From Clostridium sp. (GTDB taxonomy: Bacteria > Bacillota > Clostridia > Lachnospirales > Lachnospiraceae): 64,000 nucleotides of DNA. A model generated the notes under the pieces. It saw only the letters and a program-made list of their open reading frames with translations, was not told the origin of the DNA and made no database searches. Where the stretch lies: positions 23,905-87,904 of the forward strand of contig JAMPFF010000009.1 of NCBI GenBank assembly GCA_023664605.1, given 5' to 3'. Position 1 is the first letter of the stretch. Each line of letters opens with the position of its first letter. Below are positions 26,532 through 34,650 of the stretch, one piece after another. A program made the position numbers and the translations under genes.

Positions 26532-27224
26532 ATGATTCAGGACAATATCAGGAATGTGGAGCAGCATATGGAAGACGCCTGTGAGCGGGCGGGGAGGAAA
26601 GCGGAGGATGTGACATTGGTTGCGGTGAGCAAGACGAAGCCGGTTGAGATGCTAAAAGAGGCTTATGATTACGGATGCCGTGACTTTGGCGAGAACAAGG
26701 TGCAGGAATTAGTGGATAAATACGAAAAGATGTCCAAAGACATCCGCTGGCATATGATTGGACATTTACAGCGTAATAAGGTAAAATATATTGTGGATAA
26801 GGTCTTTTTAATCCACAGTGTAGATTCTTTGCGGCTGGCGGAGGAAATCAGCAAGGAGGCCCTTAAGAAAAATGTGACGGTATCCATTCTGATAGAGGTA
26901 AATGTGGCGGGGGAGGAGTCCAAGTTTGGAACGACCTGTGAAGAAGTGTCGAAACTGGCGCAGGAAATTGCGAAACTGCCGAATATTTTGATAAAAGGGC
27001 TGATGACGATTGCACCATATGTAGAAAATGCGGAAGAAAATAGACAATATTTTGAAAAATTACGACAAATATATGTTGACATAAAACAGAAAAACATTGA
27101 TAATGTTTATATGGAAGTTCTTTCGATGGGTATGACCGGTGATTATGAAGTCGCCATAGAAGAGGGAGCCACTTATGTGAGAGTAGGCACAGGTATATTT
27201 GGAGAACGTTTTTATGCAGGTTGA
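26532..27224 (+). CDS. YggS/YlmE family PLP-binding protein
   Basis: These proteins bind PLP and maintain vitamin B6 and amino-acid homeostasis; no catalytic activity is established. The 230-residue protein shows the PLP lysine K34 in AVSKTKP, plus DFGENKVQEL, WHMIGHLQRNK and LSMGMTGDYEVAI, all family hallmarks. It lies just upstream of sepF, the same order as ylmE-sepF in Bacillus. AGGATT and the start ATG lie after the double-hairpin element. Confidence 0.95.
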   Translation: MIQDNIRNVEQHMEDACERAGRKAEDVTLVAVSKTKPVEMLKEAYDYGCRDFGENKVQELVDKYEKMSKDIRWHMIGHLQRNKVKYIVDKVFLIHSVDSLRLAEEISKEALKKNVTVSILIEVNVAGEESKFGTTCEEVSKLAQEIAKLPNILIKGLMTIAPYVENAEENRQYFEKLRQIYVDIKQKNIDNVYMEVLSMGMTGDYEVAIEEGATYVRVGTGIFGERFYAG

Positions 27225-27260
27225 GAGAATATGCATGGTTTTTGATATGGAGGATGCAGC

Positions 27261-27752
27261 ATGAGCGTTATGGATAAGTTTTTAAATGCAATGAAACTGA
27301 ATGATGAAGAAGACGATTTCTATGATGATGATTATTATGACGAGCCGGAACCGATTAAAAAATCATTACCGGTAAAAGAAGATACAGTCTCTGAAGAAGA
27401 AAAGACGGTCAAGAAGACAACGCCTAAGGTGACGCCGATGCGCCAAATGCGGAAAATGTCTGATTCCGGCATGGAAGTATGCGTGATTAAGCCGACTACG
27501 GTGGAAGACGCCAGAGAAATTACGGAAACGCTTTTGGCAAACCGGACCGTGGTTTTGAACTTAGAGGGGCTGGATGTGGAAATAGCGCAGAGAATCATTG
27601 ACTTTACTTCGGGTTCCTGCTTTGCCATCAGCGGAAATTTACAGAAAATATCGCACTATATCTTTATCATTACGCCGGCAAGCGTGGATATTTCGGGTGA
27701 TTTCCAGGAAATTTTCGGCGGCTCTTTTGATGTTCCGATTAATAAAGCGTAA
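27261..27752 (+). CDS. sepF: Cell division protein SepF
   Basis: SepF binds FtsZ and the membrane and helps to organise the Z-ring. The 163-residue protein has an N-terminal amphipathic segment (MSVMDKFLNAMKL), an acidic stretch rich in D, E and Y (residues 14-32), a linker, and the conserved DUF552 domain (VVLNLEGLDVEIAQRIIDF, and SGSCFAISGNLQKI). GGAGGATGCAGC precedes the ATG. A terminator follows. Confidence 0.94.
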   Translation: MSVMDKFLNAMKLNDEEDDFYDDDYYDEPEPIKKSLPVKEDTVSEEEKTVKKTTPKVTPMRQMRKMSDSGMEVCVIKPTTVEDAREITETLLANRTVVLNLEGLDVEIAQRIIDFTSGSCFAISGNLQKISHYIFIITPASVDISGDFQEIFGGSFDVPINKA

Positions 27753-27769
27753 AATACAGCGTTTTTCCG

Positions 27770-27797
27770 AATCGAGTGTTAGCGCACTCGATTTTTC
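27770..27797 (+). terminator. Intrinsic terminator after sepF
   Basis: A perfect 9-bp stem, AATCGAGTG and CACTCGATT around TTAGCG, is followed by TTT. It separates yggS-sepF from aroB. Confidence 0.85.
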
Positions 27798-27855
27798 GTA
27801 TAATAGGAAATTTCTCCAAGAAGCGGAAGAAGAAAGATGAAAAGGATTAAAAACA

Positions 27856-28965
27856 ATGGCAAACAGACTGACAATTAATTATGAAAAGAAACCCTGCTAT
27901 GACATTGTATTTGCACATGATTTTAGCGGATTGTTAGAAGAATTGCAGGACTTGAATATAAAAGAAAGAAGAGCCGCAATTATTGCGGATTCCAATACGG
28001 CGTCTTTGTACGGGGAAGAAGTTCGCTCGATTTTGGACGGAAACTGTAAGAAAGTGATTTTACATAGTTTCCCGGCGGGCGAGGAACATAAGACGCTCGA
28101 TACGGTAAAAGATATCTATAAGGTCTTGATTGAAGAAGGATACGACAGAAAGGATTTGCTGATAGCCTTAGGCGGAGGCGTGACAGGCGATATCACGGGC
28201 TATGCGGCGGCAACTTATTTGCGCGGCGTGGATTTTGTGCAGATTCCGACGACTCTACTGGCGCAGTCCGACAGCAGTATCGGCGGTAAGACCGGCGTGG
28301 ACTTTGACGGTTACAAGAATATGGTAGGCGCGTTTTATATGCCGAAACTGGTATATATGAATATAGGCACATTAAAGACGTTAGACGACAGGCAGTTTTA
28401 TTCCGGATTTGCGGAAGTCATGAAGTATGGATTGATTAAGGACGCCGCGTTCTATGAATGGCTTCTCGATAATATGTATGAGATACAGGACAGGGATTTG
28501 GATATTCTGGAAGAGATGGTTATGAGAAGCTGCACGGTGAAAAAACTTGTGGTGGAAAAAGACCCGAAGGAGCAGGGAGAGCGGGCGCTTTTAAACTTCG
28601 GTCATACCATTGGACATGCGATAGAAAAAGCCAAAAATTTTGAGTTGATGCACGGGGAATGCGTTGCGCTCGGCGCGGTTGCGGCGGCTTTTATCTCGTG
28701 GAAGCACAACTGGCTTTCCATGGAGGAATATTATGAAATCCGCGATATGTTTGTACCGTTTTCACTGCCGATAAGCATCGACGATATCGACCCGGAAGAG
28801 ATTCTTAAACTGACAAAATCCGATAAAAAGATGGCGGCGGGGCAGATTTGCTTCATCCTTCTTAAAAAAGTCGGCAAAGCCGTGATAGATATGACGGTTA
28901 CGGATGAGGATATTTTAAATGCGGTAAAAGAAATTCATTTCAGCGAAGAGGATGAAAAGGCATAA
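27856..28965 (+). CDS. aroB: 3-dehydroquinate synthase
   Basis: AroB converts DAHP to 3-dehydroquinate in the shikimate pathway. The 369-residue protein carries the NAD- and metal-binding motifs GGGVTGDITGYAAATYLRG and QIPTTLLAQSDSSIGGKTG, plus NFGHTIGHAIE with zinc-binding histidines. The length is normal. lspA follows after five bases. No other shikimate gene is visible here, so it stands apart from its pathway. Confidence 0.96.
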   Translation: MANRLTINYEKKPCYDIVFAHDFSGLLEELQDLNIKERRAAIIADSNTASLYGEEVRSILDGNCKKVILHSFPAGEEHKTLDTVKDIYKVLIEEGYDRKDLLIALGGGVTGDITGYAAATYLRGVDFVQIPTTLLAQSDSSIGGKTGVDFDGYKNMVGAFYMPKLVYMNIGTLKTLDDRQFYSGFAEVMKYGLIKDAAFYEWLLDNMYEIQDRDLDILEEMVMRSCTVKKLVVEKDPKEQGERALLNFGHTIGHAIEKAKNFELMHGECVALGAVAAAFISWKHNWLSMEEYYEIRDMFVPFSLPISIDDIDPEEILKLTKSDKKMAAGQICFILLKKVGKAVIDMTVTDEDILNAVKEIHFSEEDEKA

Positions 28966-28970
28966 AATAT

Positions 28971-29519
28971 ATGAAATATAAATACAGTAGTAGTAAAAGG
29001 AAAAAAATAAAAGCGCTGGCCGCGGATCTGCTATTCATGGCCATGCTGGTGATTATCGACCAATTTACGAAACAGCTTGCGGTGTTGCACTTAAAGGATA
29101 AACAGGCATTTAAGCTGATAGACGGCGTATTGGAATTAAATTATCTGGAAAATAAGGGGGCGGCTTTCGGTATGCTCCAGAATCAGGGCGTCTTTTTCGT
29201 TTTTGTGGCGGTTATCGTACTGAGCGTTATCGGCTATATTCTTTATAAGACGCCAAACGGCAGAAAATATCATATCATGCACATATTATTGTCGTTGATA
29301 GCGGCCGGAGCCATTGGCAATATGATAGACAGGGTACGGCTGAATTATGTGGTGGATTTTATCTATATCGTACTGATTAATTTCCCGATTTTTAATGTGG
29401 CCGATATGTATGTATCTTTTGCTACGGCTATACTGGTGCTTTCCCTTTTATTTTATTATAAAGAGAGCGATTTAAGCTTTATCGGCTTTAATCAAAAGAA
29501 AATCCGGGAATTAAAGTAG
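28971..29519 (+). CDS. lspA: Lipoprotein signal peptidase II
   Basis: LspA cleaves signal peptides of diacylated prolipoproteins in the membrane. The 182-residue protein has four predicted membrane helices, the motif NYLENKGAAFGML, and the catalytic aspartates in GNMIDRVR and FNVADMYV. The window encodes several lipobox proteins that would be substrates. It is placed between aroB and rluD with gaps of under ten bases; the lspA-rluD order is common in Firmicutes. Confidence 0.95.
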   Translation: MKYKYSSSKRKKIKALAADLLFMAMLVIIDQFTKQLAVLHLKDKQAFKLIDGVLELNYLENKGAAFGMLQNQGVFFVFVAVIVLSVIGYILYKTPNGRKYHIMHILLSLIAAGAIGNMIDRVRLNYVVDFIYIVLINFPIFNVADMYVSFATAILVLSLLFYYKESDLSFIGFNQKKIRELK

Positions 29520-29527
29520 GGTGCGTT

Positions 29528-30445
29528 ATGAAAGAATTTTCCTATAGAATTTCTCTTGAAGAGGAAGAAGAGAGAATTGATAAATGGATTTGCAATACGT
29601 TACAGTCTTTGTCCCGTTCTTACGTCCAGAAATTAATCAAAGAAAATCTGGTCTTTGTCAATGATAAACCGCAGAAAGCAAGTTATCGGATTAAAGCGGA
29701 GGATGAAATCCGCTTTCAGATTCCTGATGCGGCCAATCCGCAGATTCCGGCGGAGAATATTCCGCTTTCCATTTTATACGAAGATGATGATATTTTAATT
29801 GTCGATAAGCCCAAAGGCATGGTTGTCCATCCCGCGCCGGGACATTACAGCGGTACGCTTGTCAATGCCGTTATGTTCCACTGTAAAGATAATTTATCGG
29901 GTATCGGCGGCGTGATGCGCCCCGGAATTGTGCATCGCATCGATAAGGACACGACGGGTTCTCTTATCATCTGTAAAAACGATATGTCGCATCAGCATAT
30001 TGCCGCACAGCTAAAGGCTCATTCCATCACCAGAAAATACCGCGCCATCGTGCATGGCAGGCTGCAGGAAGAAGAGGGCTGTATCGACGCGCCGATTGGA
30101 AGAGACTTAAAAGACCGTAAAAAAATGGCGGTCAATGAAAATAACGGCAAACCGGCTCTGACGCATTATAAGGTTTTAGGAACCTGTAAAGAATATTCCT
30201 ATCTGGAATGCCAGTTAGAGACAGGGCGCACGCACCAGATCCGCGTGCATATGGCGTCTATCGGGCACCCGCTTTTGGGCGATATGGTCTATGGCGGGCG
30301 AAAGAGCGGTTTTCACCTGGAAGGGCAGACACTTCATGCCATGACTATCGGTTTTATCCATCCGTCCACCGGAAAATATCTGGAAGTGGAAGCGCCTCTG
30401 CCGGAGTATTTTGTGCATCTTTTGGAAATTCTTAATTTTTGCTAA
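29528..30445 (+). CDS. RluD-family ribosomal large-subunit pseudouridine synthase
   Basis: The 305-residue protein has an N-terminal S4 RNA-binding domain (about 15-75, RSYVQKLIKENLVFVN) and a pseudouridine synthase domain with catalytic D139 in GIVHRIDKDTTGSL, then RTHQIRVHMASIGHPLLGD. Substrate (23S rRNA sites of RluD or a RluC-like site) is inferred from family. It is the last gene of the aroB-lspA-rluD group. Confidence 0.93.
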   Translation: MKEFSYRISLEEEEERIDKWICNTLQSLSRSYVQKLIKENLVFVNDKPQKASYRIKAEDEIRFQIPDAANPQIPAENIPLSILYEDDDILIVDKPKGMVVHPAPGHYSGTLVNAVMFHCKDNLSGIGGVMRPGIVHRIDKDTTGSLIICKNDMSHQHIAAQLKAHSITRKYRAIVHGRLQEEEGCIDAPIGRDLKDRKKMAVNENNGKPALTHYKVLGTCKEYSYLECQLETGRTHQIRVHMASIGHPLLGDMVYGGRKSGFHLEGQTLHAMTIGFIHPSTGKYLEVEAPLPEYFVHLLEILNFC

Positions 30446-30464
30446 AATTTTTGTGAATTTTAGA

Positions 30465-30493
30465 TTGTATTTTCCATATAAGTGTGATAAAAT
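30465..30493 (+). promoter_or_regulatory. Sigma-A promoter
   Basis: TTGTAT at 30465-30470, a 17-bp spacer and TAAAAT at 30488-30493 lie about 110 bases upstream of the start at 30606, leaving an untranslated leader of about 105 bases. Confidence 0.8.
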
Positions 30494-30501
30494 TAGTACT
30501 A

Positions 30502-30538
30502 TGTTTTGTTATACCATACAAGATGTATGGATAAAACA
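30502..30538 (+). promoter_or_regulatory. Leader hairpin
   Basis: A hairpin at the start of the transcript pairs CCATACA (30514-30520) with TGTATGG (30524-30530), with outer pairing of TGTTTT and AAAACA. There is no T-run, so it may stabilise the leader or be an operator. Confidence 0.45.
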
Positions 30539-30605
30539 GCGTGAACTACATAAATAGAGAGTCGATACAAATATCGCAGACTGAAAGAAAGGCATGGGTT
30601 TTTGT

Positions 30606-31169
30606 ATGAAGACGGCTGAATATTTGGACAGATTGCTGGCAAAATACGCGGGTACATTTGATATTTATCAACCTTATGTCATTCATGGGAAAGAGTATCC
30701 TGCGTATGGGTACTTTTTTTCACATACGGAGAAATACGTTCTTGTCAGGGAAGCGAATATGTGGTCGTCGGACTGTTATGAGCATATCCTTTTTATAGAG
30801 ACGGACGAGGTAACGAAAGAACTTTTACAGGAGGCCTATACGATTGTAAAAGAGTATATGGAACCAACGCTTGTCTGTAAGGGAGAAAAACTCCCGCCGC
30901 CGAATCATATGTACAGTTATCTTACGGTTGCGGTTCTTTCACAGAGGGCGTTGATGGACTCTGTCCGCAGGGCGGTCAAAAAGTTCAAGTTTGAAAAAGG
31001 CTATAAGATGAATATGCGTGGTTTTTCGCAGGCGCATCTTATCTGCGCCACGATGGAGGATGAAAAAGTCTATACCAACTATGTTGCGCATTCATCCGCC
31101 AAGGCGTTTCGGGATACCTTTAGCGAGGTAAAAGCCAAAAAACCGGGATATTCCGCCTTAAACCTATAG
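30606..31169 (+). CDS. Conserved-looking protein of unknown function
   Basis: I do not recognise this 187-residue soluble protein. It has no signal peptide or membrane helix and is rich in aromatic residues (FDIYQPYVIHGKEYPAYGYF). The start at 30606 (MKTAEYLDRLL) is preferred over the ATG at 30594, which directly abuts the Shine-Dalgarno-like GAAAGG. It has its own promoter and a long leader that ends in a 33-base motif shared with the blaI-like gene (30565-30597). Codon use matches its neighbours. Confidence 0.75.
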   Translation: MKTAEYLDRLLAKYAGTFDIYQPYVIHGKEYPAYGYFFSHTEKYVLVREANMWSSDCYEHILFIETDEVTKELLQEAYTIVKEYMEPTLVCKGEKLPPPNHMYSYLTVAVLSQRALMDSVRRAVKKFKFEKGYKMNMRGFSQAHLICATMEDEKVYTNYVAHSSAKAFRDTFSEVKAKKPGYSALNL

Positions 31170-31220
31170 CCGCGGCAAAGCGGCGGCTGATACAGCTTGT
31201 ACAGCTTATATAATAGTGAC

Positions 31221-31270
31221 GCTTTATAAATAAAGATGCTTTATAAATAAAGATGCTTTATAAATAAAGC
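31221..31270 (+). repeat. Three tandem 17-bp palindromic repeats
   Basis: The unit GCTTTATAAATAAAGAT occurs at 31221-31237 and 31238-31254, and a third copy ending in GC runs 31255-31270. The third is a complete palindrome (GCTTTAT, AA, ATAAAGC). They lie between a possible -10 box (TATAAT, 31209-31214) and the cstA ribosome binding site, so they would be in the cstA leader. Confidence 0.85.
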
Positions 31271-31331
31271 GGGCTGTTTTTATATAAGGATTCCAGTAAA
31301 CAAGGAAGATTAAATTTTAGGAGGGATTAGT

Positions 31332-32984
31332 GTGAATTCAGTAGTATTAATCTTATTAGCTATTGTTATCTTCGTTGCAGCTTATCTGACATACGGCAGA
31401 TACTTAGCTAAGACATGGGGAATCGACCCCAACCGTAAAACACCGGCACACGAATTGGAAGACGGTGTTGATTACTGTCCTGCCAAGACACCTGTATTGA
31501 TGGGACATCACTTCTCATCCATCGCCGGAGCAGGCCCTATCAATGGTCCTATTCAGGCAGCGTTTTTCGGATGGGTTCCGTGTTTCTTATGGATTGTAAT
31601 CGGTGGTATTTTCTTTGGAGCTGTACAGGATTTCGGTTCCATCTTCGTATCCATCCGTCATGAGGGTAAATCTCTTGGCGAGGTTATCGAAGAAAATATC
31701 GGACGTAAGAGCAGAGTTCTCTTTACCGTATTTGCATGGCTGGTACTGTTACTGGTTATCGCGGCATTTGCGGATATCGTAGCAAACTCCTTTACGGGAA
31801 GCGCAGCGAACGGCTCTGTTGCAACGGCGTCCATACTCTTTATCATACTGGCAATCGGTTTTGGTTTTGCCGTATATAGAAAGAACGCGCCGATGGTTGT
31901 TGCATCCATTGTCGGCGTTATCCTTTTGGCGGCTTGCGTGGCAATCGGTCTTGCTTTCCCGATTGAACTGCCGAAGTCTTTCTGGATTGCATTCGTATTT
32001 ATTTATATCATGATTGCATCCGTAACGCCTGTATGGATTTTGTTGCAGCCGAGAGATTATTTGAGCTCTTTCTTACTTTACTTTATGATTATTGCAGCGA
32101 TTATCGGTATTTTCGCCGCACATCCGGCACTTCAGATTCCGGCATATGTGAACTTCAAAGTTGGCAACAGCTATCTGTTCCCGACCTTGTTCATCACGAT
32201 TGCCTGCGGCGCTATTTCCGGTTTCCATTCACTGATTGGTTCCGGTACGACGTCCAAACAGCTGGATAATGAAAAAGATGCGTTATTAGTAGGTTACGGC
32301 TCCATGTTAATCGAGTGTGTGCTTGCAGTTATTTCCTTAATTGCCGTTGCCACATTGACGACGGACGGACAGTTTGCTGCAGCAGGCTACGGTTCTCCGA
32401 CAGTCGTATTTGCGACTGCAATTTCCGGATTCTTTGCAACGATTGGATTTTCAGAGGGAGCGGTTTCCGCGACTTATACGATTATCGCTCTTGCAGTATC
32501 CTGTTTCTGTCTGACGTCTCTGGATACCGCAACAAGACTTGGTCGTTTCATGTTCCAGGAATTGTTCGCAGGAACGAGCGTTGGCAAGAAGTTAAAACTG
32601 GAGAATATGTATGTGGCTACCGTTATTACGGCCGTTTGCGGTTTCGCGCTCTGCCTTGCAGGATATGCAAAAGTATGGCCGCTGTTCGGCGCTTGTAACC
32701 AGCTCGTAGCGGTACCGGCATTCCTTGCTATCGGCACTTACTTAAAGAAACTGGGAAGAAACAACAAGATGTTATATATCCCGATTATCTTTATGTCATG
32801 CGCAACGCTGGTATCTTTGGTATTCTCGTTTAAGAACAATATGTCTGCTTTATTAGCGGGCGGCTTAGACGGTGCGGCAACATTTACAAACGTACTGCAG
32901 AACGTTATCATTGTTCCTATCGTAATCCTTGCTGTTATCCTTTTGATTGACGGCGGTAAGGTACTGTGGGGGAAAGAGAAATAA
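31332..32984 (+). CDS. cstA: Carbon starvation protein CstA family transporter
   Basis: CstA-family proteins import pyruvate or peptides when carbon is limiting. The start is GTG at 31332 with a strong AGGAGGG upstream. The 550-residue protein is very hydrophobic with about 15 helices; family motifs include SIAGAGPINGP near 60-70, VQDFGSIFVSIRHEGKSLGE near 98-117, and SGFHSLIGSGTTSKQL. It is on the short side for the family, whose E. coli members have about 700 residues, but this short form is common in Clostridia. Substrate is inferred. Confidence 0.92.
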   Translation: MNSVVLILLAIVIFVAAYLTYGRYLAKTWGIDPNRKTPAHELEDGVDYCPAKTPVLMGHHFSSIAGAGPINGPIQAAFFGWVPCFLWIVIGGIFFGAVQDFGSIFVSIRHEGKSLGEVIEENIGRKSRVLFTVFAWLVLLLVIAAFADIVANSFTGSAANGSVATASILFIILAIGFGFAVYRKNAPMVVASIVGVILLAACVAIGLAFPIELPKSFWIAFVFIYIMIASVTPVWILLQPRDYLSSFLLYFMIIAAIIGIFAAHPALQIPAYVNFKVGNSYLFPTLFITIACGAISGFHSLIGSGTTSKQLDNEKDALLVGYGSMLIECVLAVISLIAVATLTTDGQFAAAGYGSPTVVFATAISGFFATIGFSEGAVSATYTIIALAVSCFCLTSLDTATRLGRFMFQELFAGTSVGKKLKLENMYVATVITAVCGFALCLAGYAKVWPLFGACNQLVAVPAFLAIGTYLKKLGRNNKMLYIPIIFMSCATLVSLVFSFKNNMSALLAGGLDGAATFTNVLQNVIIVPIVILAVILLIDGGKVLWGKEK

Positions 32985-33010
32985 GTTTATGGATTTATAA
33001 ATCGGAAAGG

Positions 33011-33038
33011 GCAGGTGCGGATGCGCCTGCTCTTTTTT
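33011..33038 (+). terminator. Intrinsic terminator after cstA
   Basis: An 8-bp stem, GCAGGTGC and GCGCCTGC with one T-G pair, loop GGAT, is followed by TCTTTTTT. Confidence 0.88.
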
Positions 33039-33074
33039 ACGTTACGCCTCATGGTACACGTTTCTAAAAGCTAT

Positions 33075-33102
33075 TTGAATTTACAAGATAATCTGCTATA
33101 AT
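33075..33102 (+). promoter_or_regulatory. Promoter for the toxin-antitoxin pair
   Basis: TTGAAT at 33075-33080, a 16-bp spacer and TATAAT at 33097-33102 stand 32 bases before the antitoxin start. Confidence 0.75.
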
Positions 33103-33134
33103 TACTCTATAAGTTAAGAAAGAAGGTATTATAT

Positions 33135-33365
33135 ATGAGTGATAGAGAAAAGGCTATACAAATTTTAAATGATATACCGGATTATAAAATAGGCTATATT
33201 GTTTCTTATTTGCAAGGATATTTACACGGCATGACTGATGGCGAAGAAATACCAAACAAAGAGACATTGGAAGCATTTCAAGAAGGTGATGAAATGTTAG
33301 CAAATGGTACAGGCAAAAGATATACCAGCGCAGCTGACCTTTTTGCTGATATGGAGGCGCAATAA
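33135..33365 (+). CDS. Antitoxin of a YafQ-type toxin-antitoxin pair
   Basis: The 76-residue protein is short, acidic at its C-terminus and directly precedes a YafQ-like toxin, overlapping it by one base (TAATG). The N-terminal half (MSDREKAIQILNDIPDYKI) could form a dimerisation or DNA-binding helix region; the C-terminal half (ETLEAFQEGDEMLANGT...ADLFADME) looks like the toxin-wrapping segment of such antitoxins. Autoregulation of the promoter is usual for these pairs but no operator was identified. Confidence 0.82.
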   Translation: MSDREKAIQILNDIPDYKIGYIVSYLQGYLHGMTDGEEIPNKETLEAFQEGDEMLANGTGKRYTSAADLFADMEAQ

Positions 33366-33637
33366 TGTTAATAATTACACCGACCGGAAAATTTAAGAAA
33401 GATTATAAGCTATGTAAAAAGCGTGGTTGCAATATGGAGTTATTGAAAGAAATTATTGATACTTTAGCAATACCAGAAGAATTATCACCTAAATATGATG
33501 ATCATAATTTAAAAGGAAACTATAAAAATAAGCGTGAATGTCATATAACGCCGGATTGGTTGCTTGTGTACCGTATAGAAGGCGATAGGCTTATGCTGTA
33601 TAGAACCGGAACACATGCGGATTTATTTAATAACTAA
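33365..33637 (+). CDS. YafQ-family mRNA interferase toxin
   Basis: The 90-residue protein has the YafQ/RelE superfamily pattern: FKKDYKLCKKRG, then H-x-x-P-D-W-L-L-x-Y (residues about 60-69) and the C-terminal RTGTHADLF. Histidines and the aspartate in these motifs are the catalytic positions in YafQ, which cleaves mRNA on the ribosome. It is the second gene of a two-gene operon with its antitoxin; translation is probably coupled through TAATG. Confidence 0.9.
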   Translation: MLIITPTGKFKKDYKLCKKRGCNMELLKEIIDTLAIPEELSPKYDDHNLKGNYKNKRECHITPDWLLVYRIEGDRLMLYRTGTHADLFNN

Positions 33638-33671
33638 AGTTATTGGTCAGGGCTGTAGTTTGGGAAAATAA

Positions 33672-33700
33672 TTGCTTTTTATAGAGAAAATGTATATAAT
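33672..33700 (+). promoter_or_regulatory. Sigma-A promoter
   Basis: TTGCTT at 33672-33677, a 17-bp spacer and TATAAT at 33695-33700 lie 69 bases upstream of the cytidylate-kinase-like gene. Confidence 0.82.
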
Positions 33701-33768
33701 GGAAACATAAGGGATAATGTATAAAGGACATTTTAAGCATGTCATGGCAGAAAGGAAGGGAACAGCAT

Positions 33769-34407
33769 ATGAATACTATTATTACTATCGGCAGACAGTT
33801 TGGTTCCGGCGGCCGTGAAATTGGGGAAAAATTAGCGGCGCATTTCGGTATCAAATATTATGATAAAGAATTACTGACAAGAGCGGCAAAAGAGAGCGGA
33901 TTCTGCGAGGAGATGATGCACACGCATGACGAGCGGCCGACCAATTCATTCCTCTACAATCTGGTTATGGATACTTATTCTTTCGGCTATAATTCATCCT
34001 CTTTTGTGGATATGCCTATCAGCCATAAGGTTTTTCTGGCGCAGTTTGATACGATTAAGAAAATTGCAAGTGAAGGCCCATGCGTTATCGTCGGCAGATG
34101 CGCGGACTATGCGTTGAGCGAATATCAGAACTGCCTGCATATCTTTATCCATGCGGACGAAAAGAGCAAGATTAAGTATATCATGGAGAAATACGACGAT
34201 ATCACAACGGAGCAGAAAGCCCGCGATATGATGATTAAGAAAGATAAGCAGCGCCAGAGCTACTATAATTATTATTCCTCCAAAAAGTGGGGACGTTCCG
34301 ACAGTTATGATTTATCTATCAACAGCGGTATTCTGGGCGAGGATGGCACCGTAAAGCTTTTAATCCAGTATATTGAGGACTTTGAAGCGAAAGGGCAGAA
34401 GTCATAA
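33769..34407 (+). CDS. Cytidylate kinase-like family protein
   Basis: The start at 33769 (MNTIITIGRQFGSGG) has AAAGGAAGGG upstream and begins at the P-loop; an earlier in-frame ATG adds only a non-conserved stretch. The 212-residue protein has the P-loop GRQFGSGGREIG (residues 8-19), YYDKELL near 33-39, VIVGRCADY near 104-112, and a lid-like KKDKQRQSYYNYY. It matches the cytidylate_kin2 family, whose substrate is not known; the true CMP kinase is expected elsewhere. It has its own promoter and terminator. Confidence 0.88.
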   Translation: MNTIITIGRQFGSGGREIGEKLAAHFGIKYYDKELLTRAAKESGFCEEMMHTHDERPTNSFLYNLVMDTYSFGYNSSSFVDMPISHKVFLAQFDTIKKIASEGPCVIVGRCADYALSEYQNCLHIFIHADEKSKIKYIMEKYDDITTEQKARDMMIKKDKQRQSYYNYYSSKKWGRSDSYDLSINSGILGEDGTVKLLIQYIEDFEAKGQKS

Positions 34408-34419
34408 GATATATGATAG

Positions 34420-34455
34420 ACGGGATAGGATTTTCTTTTATGAATCCTATCCCGT
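34420..34455 (+). terminator. Strong bidirectional-looking terminator hairpin
   Basis: A perfect 13-bp stem (ACGGGATAGGATT / AATCCTATCCCGT, loop of ten bases) follows the kinase-like gene. The 3' side is T-rich but interrupted (TATATTATTAATTT). Confidence 0.8.
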
Positions 34456-34462
34456 TATATTA

Positions 34463-34555
34463 TTAATTTCTGTGATTTTCGCCCCATACGCACATCTGGT
34501 CAAGTATGGGAATCAGCGATTTTCCTTTTTCGGTTAAACTATATATCGCACTTAA
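34463..34555 (-). pseudogene. C-terminal relic of an HxlR-type regulator
   Basis: On the - strand this stretch reads ...IYSLTEKGKSLIPILD, then QMCVWGENH, and a stop. YSLTEKG and the LxPIL...WGE pattern are the hallmark C-terminal helix of HxlR family winged-helix regulators. A stop codon (TGA) lies just upstream in frame and no remainder of the gene exists, so only about 31 codons survive. HxlR genes commonly sit divergent from flavin reductases such as the one that follows, so this is probably the leftover of its former regulator. Confidence 0.8.
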
Positions 34556-34650
34556 ATGTCAGTACTTGTTTTTAGGATAATTCTTGATATGATTATAATA
34601 TGAGAAGTAAAAGAAGTCAATTTTATGAATAAGAAAAGGAGTGATAGGCA

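Noticed and set aside
30541-30600. Possible c-di-GMP riboswitch before the unknown gene
   Set aside because: The conserved GEMM core elements are absent; only the leader hairpin and a shared motif are seen.
31221-31270. Tandem repeats as a possible iteron origin or CRISPR
   Set aside because: Only three 17-bp copies without spacers, located in a gene leader with no replication gene nearby.
32315-32698. Open + strand frame of 127 codons within cstA
   Set aside because: Out of frame with a clear CstA protein and rich in C, R and S as expected of a shadow frame.
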